Origin: Shewanella mangrovi
Lineage (GTDB): Bacteria; Pseudomonadota; Gammaproteobacteria; Enterobacterales; Shewanellaceae
DNA: 54,810 bases
Assembly (NCBI RefSeq): GCF_000753795.1
Contig: NZ_JPEO01000024.1
Location: 1-54,810 of the forward strand
Direction: 5' to 3'
The notes beneath the pieces were generated by a model, which saw nothing but the letters and a program-made list of their open reading frames with translations, ran no database searches and was not told the origin of the DNA. The position numbers and the translations under genes were made by a program. Positions 41,027-50,541 of this stretch are shown here, piece after piece. The first letter of the stretch is position 1, and each line of letters starts with the position of its first letter.

Positions 41027-43630
41027 TTAGTTTAGTTGCGGTTCTGCGGCGATGAAGTGTTCGAGCTGCAACTGGTGTTGCACTGCCACAAAGCCCATCT
41101 GCTTCAGAGTGTTCACCTGTGTTTGGCTGTTGACACCATCGACGATGAGTTCAATCTTGAGCGATTCTGCACTCAAGCGCAGTGCATTAAGCAGCCGCTG
41201 GTGACGTGTGCTACGAATGCCATGCGCTAACTCAGGCTCAAGTTTCAGCTGACTAATTGGCAAAAAGCTCAGCGTTACCATAGAGCTATAGCCACTACCA
41301 AAACTGCTGATCCCCAAGTTCACATCTAGCTCGCGTAACTCTTCAAAGCCATTGGCATGGTTTTCGTTATCACGCGCCAACGCTAATTCACTAAAGAACA
41401 GGCACAATTTATCCAGAGGGAACTGGCAATTACGCAGGCAGTTTTTCAGGCTACGTAGCGCATGTTTGTGGGTTAGATGTTGGCTGGAGATAGTCAAATG
41501 CAAGCTGGTGTAGCTCGGCAGTGCCAGTGAGCTAAATTGGCTACTAAGCATCTCAATGGTATAGCGATCTAAATCGAGCAACATGTTGGCTTGCTCGGCC
41601 AGATTGAGCAGATGTTCATGACTAATCAAGCCGTATTCCGCATGTTGCCAGTAGAGTTTTACATCGCGGGCGATTTCTTTGCTGTTGTGCAGCGACTCAA
41701 CTTTGGCAAAACTCAACTGAATTTGACAGTTTTCTAAGGCGGCGCGCAGTTCGTTTTCTAAGGAAATATTGCGCAGTAACTGTTGATGCGATTGCTCATC
41801 AAATACCACATAACAGCCTTTGCCGCGGGTTTTCGCCATATACATCGCCGTGTCGGCGTCGCGCAGCAGCGACTCGCTGGTTTCATTGTTGTGGCGACCA
41901 CTCATGGCGATACCGATACTGGCACCGGAATTGAACATTTTGCCATTGAGATTAAAGGGTTTCGCCAGCTCTGCCAGAATGCGTTCGGCTACATCCTTCG
42001 CATCATCAATGCTATGCAGGTGATCGAGTAGGATTACGAATTCATCGCCACCTAGGCGCGCGAGTGTATCTTGTTCGCGAATGCATAAACCGAGTCGTTT
42101 AGAGGTCTCGACCAGAAAGTGATCACCTTCTAAGTGACCTAAGGTGTCATTGACCAGCTTAAAGCGATCGAGGTCAATAAAGAGTAAGGCGAACTGGCCG
42201 ACGGTGCTTCGCTGGTGAATGGACAGCGTGTCTTGCAAGCGCGCCATAAACATCATGCGGTTTGGTAAGCCCGTGAGCGCATCGTGGCTGGCATCATGTT
42301 TCAGCTGCAGTTCTACTTTTCGCCGCTGCGAAATTTCCCGTTGTAAATCTTTGTTGGCTCTTGCGAGCTCGCGGGTGCGCTCGATAACCTTTTCTTCCAA
42401 CTCTTCATTAGAACGTTTCAAGGTTTCAGTGGCGTACTTACGCTCGATGGCGGTAGCGATATGCTGTGACACAAAAGTCAGCAGATCCATATCCTTAAAC
42501 TGGTATTTCTGGTCATTACTGAACGAATAGACCGCCAGCGCACCGCCTACGCTGCCTTGGATCATCAACGGAATACCAATCCACTGCTTCATCTGCTGGG
42601 TTTGGTTAAGATCTGGCGCGCGACTGTAGATTTCCCCCTGATGGATCAGTTTCTGCAGGCCGTTTTGATCTAACAACATTGGCCGTTGGCTGCGGATCAA
42701 ATACTCCACCAAGCCATCTTTTAACGCCCGTGGCTTAGGTGGGACTTTGCTGAGCTGAGAAACGTAGAACGGAAACTCTAGCTGCGTATTGTCTTCTGAC
42801 AACAGTGCGATATAGCAGTTTTGTGCAGGTAGCAGATGGCCGATAACGCGATGGAGTTCGGCGTAGAATTCAGAGCCTTCCAAGTTGGAGGTGGCTAAAT
42901 CGGCAATCTCAAACAGCGAACGTTGCAATCTTTCGGCGCGGCGGCGTTCGTAAACTTCCAGCTTGAGCTTTTCATAGGCATGGCTGAGTTCTTGCGTGCG
43001 TTGATCGATTGCTAATTCGAGTTGTTGCTGGTGACGTAGGCGTTCGAGCACCCCGGCAATATGGTGGCTGATAAACACCATCAACTCTTGGTCGCGGCTG
43101 CCATAAGAGATTTCAGTCCGGTAACTTTGAACGACCAGCACACCCACGACAATCTCATGGTGAGTAATCGGAACGCCAAACCACTGGTGGCTGGGTGAGC
43201 CTAGATTATCTATTTCACCTAGTTCTTCTAAGTGCTCCGCCATTTCTTCGTCGCACAACAGTGGCTTTTGCGAGCGGATGACATAGCCTGTAAGACCACG
43301 TTTCAAGGTGTCTGACAAACTTTCATCAGGATAGAGTTCGGATGGATGAGCGTCCTTCTCATCAGCAAAAAAAGGCAATTCCAGTCGATCTTGATTTTTC
43401 AGCGCAATATAGAAGTTATCGGCAGGGATCAATTGTTTAAGGTGACGATGCAGGCCGTAGTAAAACTCCTGCATAGTATTGACTGTGTTAGCAAGATCGG
43501 AAATACCGAGCAATGCCTGTTGGGCAGACTCGATGCGTTTAAATTCAGCTTCTAATTGATCTTTGTTATTCAATTTTATGCCCGAGTTTAACGTCCGGAC
43601 ATTACCTCTCTGAACTTCTGTGTTCGACAT
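41027..43630 (-). CDS. GAF-GAF-GGDEF-degenerate EAL signalling protein
   Basis: 867 residues, no membrane segment. Two related GAF sensor domains (about 45-200 and 235-400) are joined by helical linkers. The GGDEF domain follows (about 440-610): LGGDEF at 527-531 is intact, and RxxD five residues before it (REQD) is an inhibitory I-site, so c-di-GMP synthesis and feedback are likely. The final EAL-like domain (about 620-860) is degenerate: the EAL position reads DVKLYW and the later DDFGTGYSS motif reads SSFGSGYSS. Phosphodiesterase activity is therefore improbable, and it may bind ligand instead. It lies just upstream of the tRNA operon and the Lap-type adhesin cluster. Confidence 0.9.
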   Translation of the reverse strand: MSNTEVQRGNVRTLNSGIKLNNKDQLEAEFKRIESAQQALLGISDLANTVNTMQEFYYGLHRHLKQLIPADNFYIALKNQDRLELPFFADEKDAHPSELYPDESLSDTLKRGLTGYVIRSQKPLLCDEEMAEHLEELGEIDNLGSPSHQWFGVPITHHEIVVGVLVVQSYRTEISYGSRDQELMVFISHHIAGVLERLRHQQQLELAIDQRTQELSHAYEKLKLEVYERRRAERLQRSLFEIADLATSNLEGSEFYAELHRVIGHLLPAQNCYIALLSEDNTQLEFPFYVSQLSKVPPKPRALKDGLVEYLIRSQRPMLLDQNGLQKLIHQGEIYSRAPDLNQTQQMKQWIGIPLMIQGSVGGALAVYSFSNDQKYQFKDMDLLTFVSQHIATAIERKYATETLKRSNEELEEKVIERTRELARANKDLQREISQRRKVELQLKHDASHDALTGLPNRMMFMARLQDTLSIHQRSTVGQFALLFIDLDRFKLVNDTLGHLEGDHFLVETSKRLGLCIREQDTLARLGGDEFVILLDHLHSIDDAKDVAERILAELAKPFNLNGKMFNSGASIGIAMSGRHNNETSESLLRDADTAMYMAKTRGKGCYVVFDEQSHQQLLRNISLENELRAALENCQIQLSFAKVESLHNSKEIARDVKLYWQHAEYGLISHEHLLNLAEQANMLLDLDRYTIEMLSSQFSSLALPSYTSLHLTISSQHLTHKHALRSLKNCLRNCQFPLDKLCLFFSELALARDNENHANGFEELRELDVNLGISSFGSGYSSMVTLSFLPISQLKLEPELAHGIRSTRHQRLLNALRLSAESLKIELIVDGVNSQTQVNTLKQMGFVAVQHQLQLEHFIAAEPQLN

Positions 43631-43818
43631 ATTGCCATTCCATTGAACAATTTAGCGGTAACGTCTTGTAAAGGAATTGTTGATTTATTGACTAAACTGA
43701 TTAGTAATATCATTAATGCATCTTAGTGCCAAGCCAAATTGTTGGCGAGCGTCAGTAATCTGTTTATTGCTATTAAGCTAAAAGTTGAACAACTAAACCA
43801 AAAAATTCAAAATAACCG

Positions 43819-43847
43819 TAGACGCGGCGATGAAATACTCCTACTAT
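43819..43847 (+). promoter_or_regulatory. tRNA operon promoter candidate
   Basis: TAGACG and TACTAT with 17-base spacing, followed by the GC-rich discriminator GCGGCGC that is typical of stringently controlled stable-RNA promoters. It lies about 20 bases before tRNA-Arg. Confidence 0.6.
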
Positions 43848-43868
43848 ATGCGGCGCTGACACGGCAGG

Positions 43869-43945
43869 GCGCCCATAGCTCAGTTGGATAGAGCGCACCC
43901 CTCCGGAGGGTGAGGCCGAGGGTTCGAATCCTTCTGGGCGCACCA
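43869..43945 (+). tRNA. tRNA-Arg (CCG)
   Basis: A 77-base cloverleaf with acceptor GCGCCCA/TGGGCGC, encoded ACCA end and T-loop GTTCGAATC. The anticodon stem CACCC/GGGTG holds the loop CTCCGGA, anticodon CCG. First of four tRNA genes. Confidence 0.96.
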
Positions 43946-43987
43946 TCTAGGTTTAGGGTAGCTCAGTCAATGTTAGCAAAATTCAGT

Positions 43988-44064
43988 GGTGGCTGTAGCT
44001 CAGTTGGTAGAGCCCTGGATTGTGATTCCAGTTGTCGTGGGTTCGAGCCCCATCAGCCACCCCA
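43988..44064 (+). tRNA. tRNA-His (GTG)
   Basis: Cloverleaf with acceptor GTGGCTG/CAGCCAC, an extra G at -1 facing discriminator C as required for histidine, anticodon loop TTGTGAT, and encoded CCA. Very similar to E. coli hisR. Confidence 0.96.
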
Positions 44065-44114
44065 TTTTTCCATCGTTATACAATGATGGCGAAATGTAAG
44101 AAAGTCAAAAATGT

Positions 44115-44191
<77 letters not shown>

Positions 44192-44248
44192 CTTTTGAAC
44201 TTTTCAACGTTGACGAACGTATAACGTCATGTCGCAAGACAACCCCTT

Positions 44249-44325
<77 letters not shown>

Positions 44326-44331
44326 AATTCT

Positions 44332-44362
44332 AGAAAAGCCTCTGCAATGCAGAGGCTTTTCT
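44332..44362. terminator. tRNA operon terminator
   Basis: AGAAAAGCCTCTGC-AAT-GCAGAGGCTTTTCT, a perfect fourteen-pair stem six bases after the last tRNA. It can also stop the converging adhesin operon. Confidence 0.92.
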
Positions 44363-44469
44363 GCTTTCTGAACGATTAATCTCATTCGACGTCTTTGTCA
44401 CCATACTTAGCACGTCAGCGCCCGCTAGCGCCGATGCTGCAGCGGACGCGACATGTCGAGTTGTTTGGC

Positions 44470-46389
44470 TTAGTCAATATTCTCCGGCGGTGCGATAAAG
44501 CCTTGGTAGCCTTGTACTTTGAAACTATCAAAGCGAGCGAGCTGCGTTTGCTCTTGAATACCCGTAACAATTACGCTGATATCCAGCCCTTTGGCGACGT
44601 TAACCAGCGCACGACACAGCTCGGCATTATGCAGGTTGTCTTCAAACTGGGCGAAGGACTGATCGAGTTTCACGTAGGCCGGGCGGAAGCTCTGAAGGTA
44701 GGTCATGGAACCAAATTGACGACCGAAGTGGTCAATGCCAAAGCTGGCGCCATATTCCTTAATGATTCGGCACAATGATTCACAGGCCTCAGTATCGCCG
44801 TAGATTGTGGCTTCCTGAATTTCAAAGGTGAGCAAGCCTTGATGATTATTGTCTTTGAGGAATTTAGCGAGCCAATCATGGAAGTTTACATCCGTAATAC
44901 TCTGATGGGTTAAGTTGACTGCGAGTGGCTGCTCGATACGTTCAATAATGCCGTCCTCGAAAATTTTCTCGATTAGGCAGCGATCCATCAGACTCCCCAA
45001 GGACAACAACTCCACATACGGCATAAACTGTCCCGCATGCACTACCTTATCTTCCATTTGCAGCTGACAGAAAATCTCACGTTGCAGCAGTTTGCTGCTG
45101 CCGACTTGTTGAATTGGTTGCCAACGGAAGCGGAATTGCTTGCTGTTAATCGCTTCGGTCAGTTTCACACGCCACTGTTCACGCGTGAATAACTGCTGTT
45201 GCTGTGATTCATACCAATGGAAAATTCGACCTTGCTGCAAGGCGTGCTGCAGGGCATTGTCCGCTTGCGCCAAGATACTGGAAACTGACGACTGGCCAAT
45301 GCGCTCGGCAATACCGATAGCGTAATCCTCGTTTGGCTTACTGCCAGCTTTGATCATCTCTTGGTTAATGGTGCGAATTAACGTTTGCAGGTATTTACTG
45401 GTCTGTTCGCGTTCGACATTGGTAATTAAAAATGCAAATTCGTAGGCAGAAATACGGGCAATAACCGAGTCGGCGACGTCTTTGAGTTGTTGCTGCAGTT
45501 TTTCTGCGAGCAGCTTGATGGTTTCATCACGTACCTGATAGCCATATTTACTATGAACCTCTTCTAACCAAGACAAACGTGCCATTAAGAGTGCACCGCT
45601 GTCAGGCTCACTCAACCAGCTATTAAGGCGGCCAGTCATGTATTGGCGGTTAGGCAAATTGGAAACTGCGTCGACCAGATTCTTTTTACGTAGTTCAGAC
45701 ACTTCCTGATCGAGCGAATTAAAGATTTGCTTCAATTGCGCCGACATGCTGTTGAACGCCTCGACCACATCTTTAAGTTCACGCGTTTTGGGCGGCACCA
45801 TATCCGGGCCGAATTCCCGTTTGGCAACACTTTTGGCATGCTCGGCAATGTCGTGCAGCGGTTTTAAGATCCAGCTGAGCCCAAATCTCGCGGTCAGAAT
45901 GGCGACCAAAAACAGAATAGAGAACACGATGATGGTGTTGCTCATAATGCGCCACAACTCGTTATATCCGTAGCCGGGATGAGCTGTAATTTTTAGCTGT
46001 GCCAGTTGGATCCAGCCCGAGGTAATGGTGCTTTCTTTAGCGATGGTAGGAAATAATTGGAGATCGATAAACCACTGCGGTACGCCCTGAACGCGAATGG
46101 CGTTGTTCCAAGTTTGCTGTTTACCATCAACCATCCAGGTGAGTTGCACCTGTTGATAGTAGCCACCTTCAAAGATGACGTTGACCATCGTTTCTACGGT
46201 GGCCATATCACCAGCTTCGAGCGCAGGAACGAGCATCAAACCTAATGAGTGACTAGTGTTATTTAAATCAGACTCCATTTGTTTGGTCAGAAAGCTGCGG
46301 GTTTCATTAAATTGCACATAGCCCAAGCTAGCGACAACTAGCAAAAACAGCCCAAAGAGCAATGAATATAACTGTCTGAACAAGGTCAT
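44470..46389 (-). CDS. bpfD: LapD-type c-di-GMP receptor
   Basis: 639 residues, inner membrane. TM1 is about 5-25, a periplasmic LapD/MoxY-N output domain about 26-150, TM2 about 152-172, HAMP about 172-225. The GGDEF domain is dead: SAYEF at 314-318 stands where GGDEF should be. The C-terminal EAL domain (about 405-639) also lacks EAL (QREIF near 440), as in receptors that bind c-di-GMP without cutting it. Trp126 in SGWIQLA sits where Pseudomonas LapD has Trp125, which contacts LapG. In the known model it sequesters LapG when c-di-GMP is high. It is the last gene of the cluster, eight bases after bpfG. Confidence 0.92.
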   Translation of the reverse strand: MTLFRQLYSLLFGLFLLVVASLGYVQFNETRSFLTKQMESDLNNTSHSLGLMLVPALEAGDMATVETMVNVIFEGGYYQQVQLTWMVDGKQQTWNNAIRVQGVPQWFIDLQLFPTIAKESTITSGWIQLAQLKITAHPGYGYNELWRIMSNTIIVFSILFLVAILTARFGLSWILKPLHDIAEHAKSVAKREFGPDMVPPKTRELKDVVEAFNSMSAQLKQIFNSLDQEVSELRKKNLVDAVSNLPNRQYMTGRLNSWLSEPDSGALLMARLSWLEEVHSKYGYQVRDETIKLLAEKLQQQLKDVADSVIARISAYEFAFLITNVEREQTSKYLQTLIRTINQEMIKAGSKPNEDYAIGIAERIGQSSVSSILAQADNALQHALQQGRIFHWYESQQQQLFTREQWRVKLTEAINSKQFRFRWQPIQQVGSSKLLQREIFCQLQMEDKVVHAGQFMPYVELLSLGSLMDRCLIEKIFEDGIIERIEQPLAVNLTHQSITDVNFHDWLAKFLKDNNHQGLLTFEIQEATIYGDTEACESLCRIIKEYGASFGIDHFGRQFGSMTYLQSFRPAYVKLDQSFAQFEDNLHNAELCRALVNVAKGLDISVIVTGIQEQTQLARFDSFKVQGYQGFIAPPENID

Positions 46390-46397
46390 TGTTATCG

Positions 46398-47117
46398 CTA
46401 CTCCAGTACCAATCGAGGTTTACGCAAACGGTCTACCCCGAGTCTGTATTTAAGATCATTCCATTTTTCGAGCCGAGACGATGAGCCCGCAAGTTCACCT
46501 CGGCCGCGTTCTTTGTTCAGCCACAACTGTTGACCGTTGAAACTGTAGACAGGAATCAAGTCGCCACGTTGGGTTGCAGGTTTGAGCATGGGGTCGAGAT
46601 TATCCAGAATAAGCGGGATGGAGGAGGGCTTTGCATAATAGGCTAATACCATATGGTATTGGTTTACGCTGGTGGCCTTTACCATAGTGATCCGCATTTT
46701 CTCGTCTGCGATGCCGAGCTGCAGCAACGTGAAATATTTGGCGATAGAAAAGTCTTCACAATCGCCACCGTTGACACCAATAAACTCCAGCGGTGTCGCC
46801 CAATAGTTGCTGTCACCCCAGAGTTTAATGTCATCAACAAATCTAAATAGGTTAAAAAAATTATTGACCGCTTTTAGCTTATCCAGCTCGCTAAGCTGTT
46901 GGCTATTGTCCAAAATCTTAAACCAAGCCTTCGCGCGTAAGCCCGCGCGTGGGCCATATTTATCTGACAGTACAGAGACAATATGGCCTTCATCCAATGG
47001 TTTAACATTGTCAGCTTGTGGGGCGATTACCACCACTAAAGCCGTTACAATGGCGCAATGGCAAACCCGCCTAAAAAAAGCGCGCAGCGGTCGTTTGCCA
47101 AAAGCCAAGGTGGTCAA
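46398..47117 (-). CDS. bpfG: LapG-type periplasmic cysteine protease
   Basis: 239 residues, transglutaminase-like BTLCP family. An N-terminal hydrophobic segment (about 18-33) exports it to the periplasm. The catalytic triad is Cys120 in NGGDCEDFS, His155 in NQYHMVL and Asp172 in ILDNLDP. The Cys-His-Asp spacing (35 and 17) closely resembles Pseudomonas LapG. LapG-type proteases need calcium and cut the adhesin near its N-terminus, releasing it from the cell surface. The start is a TTG with AGGA six bases upstream; the nearby ATG runs into a stop at once. It sits between the OmpA-like gene and bpfD, eight bases from each. Confidence 0.9.
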   Translation of the reverse strand: MTTLAFGKRPLRAFFRRVCHCAIVTALVVVIAPQADNVKPLDEGHIVSVLSDKYGPRAGLRAKAWFKILDNSQQLSELDKLKAVNNFFNLFRFVDDIKLWGDSNYWATPLEFIGVNGGDCEDFSIAKYFTLLQLGIADEKMRITMVKATSVNQYHMVLAYYAKPSSIPLILDNLDPMLKPATQRGDLIPVYSFNGQQLWLNKERGRGELAGSSSRLEKWNDLKYRLGVDRLRKPRLVLE

Positions 47118-47125
47118 AGCATTTC

Positions 47126-47731
47126 CTATTTAACAACTTCATCTACTGTGTAAATGTTCCACTTCATGTCAGCCATTGTATCTTCGCCAGTAACTTCTGC
47201 AATCACACGACGATTTCGACGCTGCGCTTCTTTTGTACCGCTGAGATCTACCGGACGATCAAAGCTATAACCTACTGCTGTTAACCGGTCTTTTTCGATA
47301 CCAAACTCTTTATTGAGCACATCGGTCACCGCATTAGCGCGATTTTGTGACAATTCCAAGTTGTGATCGTAAGAACCTGTACGACTACAGTGGCCTTCAA
47401 TGGTTACCTTGGTATGAGGGTACTGCTTCATAAAGTCAGCGATGGTTTGGATTTGGCTATAGTACTGTGGGTCAATATAGTAAGAATCGTTCGGGAACAA
47501 TACCTTAAGTTCAGAACGTTCCTTAATAGGCTTGACTGTACCGCAGCCATAATTGTCAATGTTTGCGCCGGTGACGGTGCCGGAACATTTTTCACGGGCT
47601 TCGATAACACCATCACGATCTTCATCGTTCAGGTTATACACTTGCTGTGTGTCGCCATCCATAGACACAGTATCCCGCATTGAACAGCCTGCGAGCAGGA
47701 CAATAGGCAGTAGGGTCAGTAAGAGTTTCAT
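47126..47731 (-). CDS. OmpA-family lipoprotein of the adhesin cluster
   Basis: 201 residues. A signal peptide with lipobox LAGC makes Cys16 the lipid anchor. A short calcium-binding thrombospondin type 3-like stretch (DEDRDGVIEAREKC) follows, then an OmpA-C peptidoglycan-binding domain (about 80-190) with LSQNRANAVTDVL and RRNRRVIAEV. It probably sits in the outer membrane and grips the cell wall near the secretion pore. Its start shares one base with the stop of the TolC-like gene (TAATG), so the two are coupled. A role in adhesin export or anchoring is inferred from position. Confidence 0.88.
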   Translation of the reverse strand: MKLLLTLLPIVLLAGCSMRDTVSMDGDTQQVYNLNDEDRDGVIEAREKCSGTVTGANIDNYGCGTVKPIKERSELKVLFPNDSYYIDPQYYSQIQTIADFMKQYPHTKVTIEGHCSRTGSYDHNLELSQNRANAVTDVLNKEFGIEKDRLTAVGYSFDRPVDLSGTKEAQRRNRRVIAEVTGEDTMADMKWNIYTVDEVVK

Positions 47732-49125
47732 TATTCTACTCCTTCCTCATTATGGTCCATTTCACCTTGCCAAACGGCAGGACGAGTAACCCTTAGTGAA
47801 TCGAGCAATTTCCCTGTTGCATTGAGCACGCGGTATTTTGCGATAATTTCATCAAACTCGGCAGTGAGATAATCTCTTCTTGCTTCAAACAGTTCATTTT
47901 CAGTATCCAATAAGTCGAGCAAGGTGCGCTGTCCTAAATTGAACTGTTGTGAATAAGCTACCTGGGTTTCTTTTGCTGCTACCACATGTTCGCGAATGTA
48001 CTGCTTTTGTGGCTCGAGATATTGATAGGCATGCCAAGCCAAATCGACCCCTTCCACTACCTCGCGGTAAGCGCGCTCACGGATCTCTTTTGCTTCACTG
48101 AGCTTATAAGCGGTTTCTTTTTCACGCGCTAAATCACGACCGCCATTAGCGATGTTGTAGCGCATACGCACCATGGCTTGCACGTCATTGTAGTAACCGC
48201 CTACATCTTGATTAGCAATAGCGCTAAATCCATCTTCACCATTGAGGTCGTTGTTCCAGTTGGCTGATAGCTCCAGCGTGAACGTTGGATAGTAAGTCGA
48301 TTGTGCGGTGGAACGTTCTGATTCAGCCGCCAGAATATCGCTGCCAGCAGACTTCAGTACTGGATGGTTCTTTTTCGCCATTTCGATACCTTCAGGCAGA
48401 TCTTTAGGTAGCATGTCGGCGTCAGGTACTGGAATAATCAGGCTATCAGGTTGCTGGTGGGTGATACGGAAGAACTGGCTCTTCGCATCCATAAAGTTAT
48501 TACGGGCAGAAACAACGTTAGCGTTGGCTCGCGCCAAACGACCACTAATTTGTGATAAATCTGCAGTAGACCCTAAACCAGAATCAGTTCGTTGTTTAAT
48601 CTGATCGAAAATATCTTGGTGTGTTTTCAGATTTTTTTCGGCCAATGTCAGCACTTGCTCGGCGCGAATATAGCCAATATAAACACGCGCTACATCAAGG
48701 GCTGTGTCTTCTGCCGTTGCAAACAGCGTCCATTGATCGGCACTTGCTTCATACTTGGTACGCGCAACTTCGCTGGACGTATAGAAGCCATCAAACAACA
48801 TTTGGCGAATGCTGACACCGAACTCTCCGCGTCCCAATTCCATGTCATTAACGCCTCTGCGACGGGTTGTCGGTGAGTCCGTTTTTTCATAGCCATAGCC
48901 AGCGGTGAGCGAGGTAGACGGCAGGTAACCAGCAAACGCTTGGTTAACTTGTTCTTCGCGTTGCTTGAAACGATTAAAAGCGACTCTAATATCGGGATTT
49001 GTGTCCAGAGTAGAAGCCACTGCTTGCTCCAGTGTTTGAGCTAAAGCAGCGCCTGGAAACATCAACGCTGAAACAACCAATGCCAGAGCACTGGTTTTCA
49101 TACGCCGATTAGTTAGTGTTTTCAT
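47731..49125 (-). CDS. aggA: TolC-family outer-membrane channel of type I secretion (AggA/LapE)
   Basis: 464 residues with a signal peptide ending AALAQ near 30. The TolC repeat pattern is clear: LEQAVASTLDTNPDIRVAFNRFKQREEQVNQA at the start, and the related second half with LGQRTLLDLLDTENELFEARRDY. Three copies form a beta-barrel and periplasmic tunnel. It should be the outer pore for the giant adhesin. AggA of Shewanella is the corresponding protein named for autoaggregation. A TTG five codons upstream is in frame, but GGAGGGG six bases before the ATG fixes the start. Confidence 0.93.
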   Translation of the reverse strand: MKTLTNRRMKTSALALVVSALMFPGAALAQTLEQAVASTLDTNPDIRVAFNRFKQREEQVNQAFAGYLPSTSLTAGYGYEKTDSPTTRRRGVNDMELGRGEFGVSIRQMLFDGFYTSSEVARTKYEASADQWTLFATAEDTALDVARVYIGYIRAEQVLTLAEKNLKTHQDIFDQIKQRTDSGLGSTADLSQISGRLARANANVVSARNNFMDAKSQFFRITHQQPDSLIIPVPDADMLPKDLPEGIEMAKKNHPVLKSAGSDILAAESERSTAQSTYYPTFTLELSANWNNDLNGEDGFSAIANQDVGGYYNDVQAMVRMRYNIANGGRDLAREKETAYKLSEAKEIRERAYREVVEGVDLAWHAYQYLEPQKQYIREHVVAAKETQVAYSQQFNLGQRTLLDLLDTENELFEARRDYLTAEFDEIIAKYRVLNATGKLLDSLRVTRPAVWQGEMDHNEEGVE

Positions 49126-49158
49126 ATTAAACCCCTCCAAGGTTCAATCACTTAAAGC

Positions 49159-50541
49159 CTAGCGTTCCCTTAACGCATTTTCTTTGGCTCGCAGTATCGG
49201 ATTAAGAATGTACTCAAGGACTGTGCGTTTCCCAGTTATTACATCTACGCTGGTCAGCATACCGGGTATTATCGGCATCTTTGTGCCATCTTTCTTACTT
49301 AAACTGGATTCGTCGGTCCTGACTTTCACCAGATAAAAACTATTACCTTCCTCATCCTGAGTGGTATCAGCGCTAATCTGTTCCACGGTACCGTGCAGTC
49401 CACCATACCGAGTGAAATCGTAAGCAGTGACTTTGACCACCGCTGGCAAGCCAGGGTGGAGAAAGGCGATATCTTTTGGCAGGATTTTAGTCTCTACCAG
49501 TAATTGGTCTTCAGATGGCACAATTTCCATAATATTGATCGCAGGTTGAACCACACCGCCAAGGGTATTGATTTCGATGGACTTTACTGTGCCGTTCACT
49601 GGCGAGGTGATAATGGCTTTATCCACTTTATCCATTGCGCCGACTTGTGCTTCGTTCATGCGCGAAAGTTTGGCTTGCATATCGTTAAGCTGCGCTCGAG
49701 CATCTGCTGCGTAACTCAATAAAGCATCTCGACGTTTCAAAATGGCTTCATCCATTGCAGCTTTCACTTTTGGCCGGTTGACGCGCAACCCTGACAACTC
49801 ACCTTTGATGTCATTAACGTTGCGTTCCAGCTTCAACAGTTCGACTTCCGGTACAATGCCTTTTGTTGCCAATGGTCGTGTCAGTTCGAGCTCGCGAGTG
49901 ACCAATTGGAAACTCGTTGTTAACGTATTAATTTTAGACGCTAATTCTTCATTTTCCTGCTGACGTTGCGTAATTTGTCGCGCAAGAATTTCAAGCTGGT
50001 TTGTGAGGTTATCAAGCCGACCGTCAAACTCCTCTTGCTGGCGCCTAACTAACTCAGGCTGAGTCTGATGTAATTTGTCGGGAAACACTGGCGAATGTTT
50101 GACGATTTTGATTTGTTCACGCCAATCTTGTGATGTGTCGGAGATCTGAATACTGTTCAGTTCAGCCTTTAAACGGATAACGTTGGCATTAAGAGAATCA
50201 ACTTCTTGCTGCTGTTGTGCGGCATCAGAGCGGAAACGTGTATCATCGATGCGAACTAATGGTTGGCCTTTGCGGACTAACATACCTTCTTGTACGTACA
50301 TCTCTTTTAAGATGCCGCCATCGAGACTCTGAATCACCTGTACCTGACTTGAGGGAATGACTTTACCCATTCCCGTAGTGACGCGATCGAGCTTGGCTAA
50401 CGCAGCCCAGCCCAAGAAGCACAGCAACATTGCCGCCATTGCCCAAATAATCAGTTTGTGGCTAGTGGGCGCTTCGGTCAGCATAGCGCCATAAACGTCA
50501 TCGACCATTTCCAGATCTTGTGCGGTGAGATTCTTAGCCAC
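49159..50541 (-). CDS. HlyD-family membrane fusion protein (LapC-like)
   Basis: 460 residues, inner-membrane anchored. A short cytoplasmic tail is followed by one membrane segment at about 29-48 (IIWAMAAMLLCFLGWAAL). Then comes a split lipoyl/barrel-sandwich motif (GGILKEMYVQEGMLVRKGQPLV) and a long periplasmic coiled coil (about 120-300). The C-terminal HlyD signature includes PSEDQLLVETKI and PGMLTSVDVITGKRTVLEYIL. It links the ABC ATPase to the TolC-like pore. The start is a GTG with GGAGGTAACC upstream; it overlaps the ABC gene end by eight bases. Confidence 0.93.
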   Translation of the reverse strand: MAKNLTAQDLEMVDDVYGAMLTEAPTSHKLIIWAMAAMLLCFLGWAALAKLDRVTTGMGKVIPSSQVQVIQSLDGGILKEMYVQEGMLVRKGQPLVRIDDTRFRSDAAQQQQEVDSLNANVIRLKAELNSIQISDTSQDWREQIKIVKHSPVFPDKLHQTQPELVRRQQEEFDGRLDNLTNQLEILARQITQRQQENEELASKINTLTTSFQLVTRELELTRPLATKGIVPEVELLKLERNVNDIKGELSGLRVNRPKVKAAMDEAILKRRDALLSYAADARAQLNDMQAKLSRMNEAQVGAMDKVDKAIITSPVNGTVKSIEINTLGGVVQPAINIMEIVPSEDQLLVETKILPKDIAFLHPGLPAVVKVTAYDFTRYGGLHGTVEQISADTTQDEEGNSFYLVKVRTDESSLSKKDGTKMPIIPGMLTSVDVITGKRTVLEYILNPILRAKENALRER

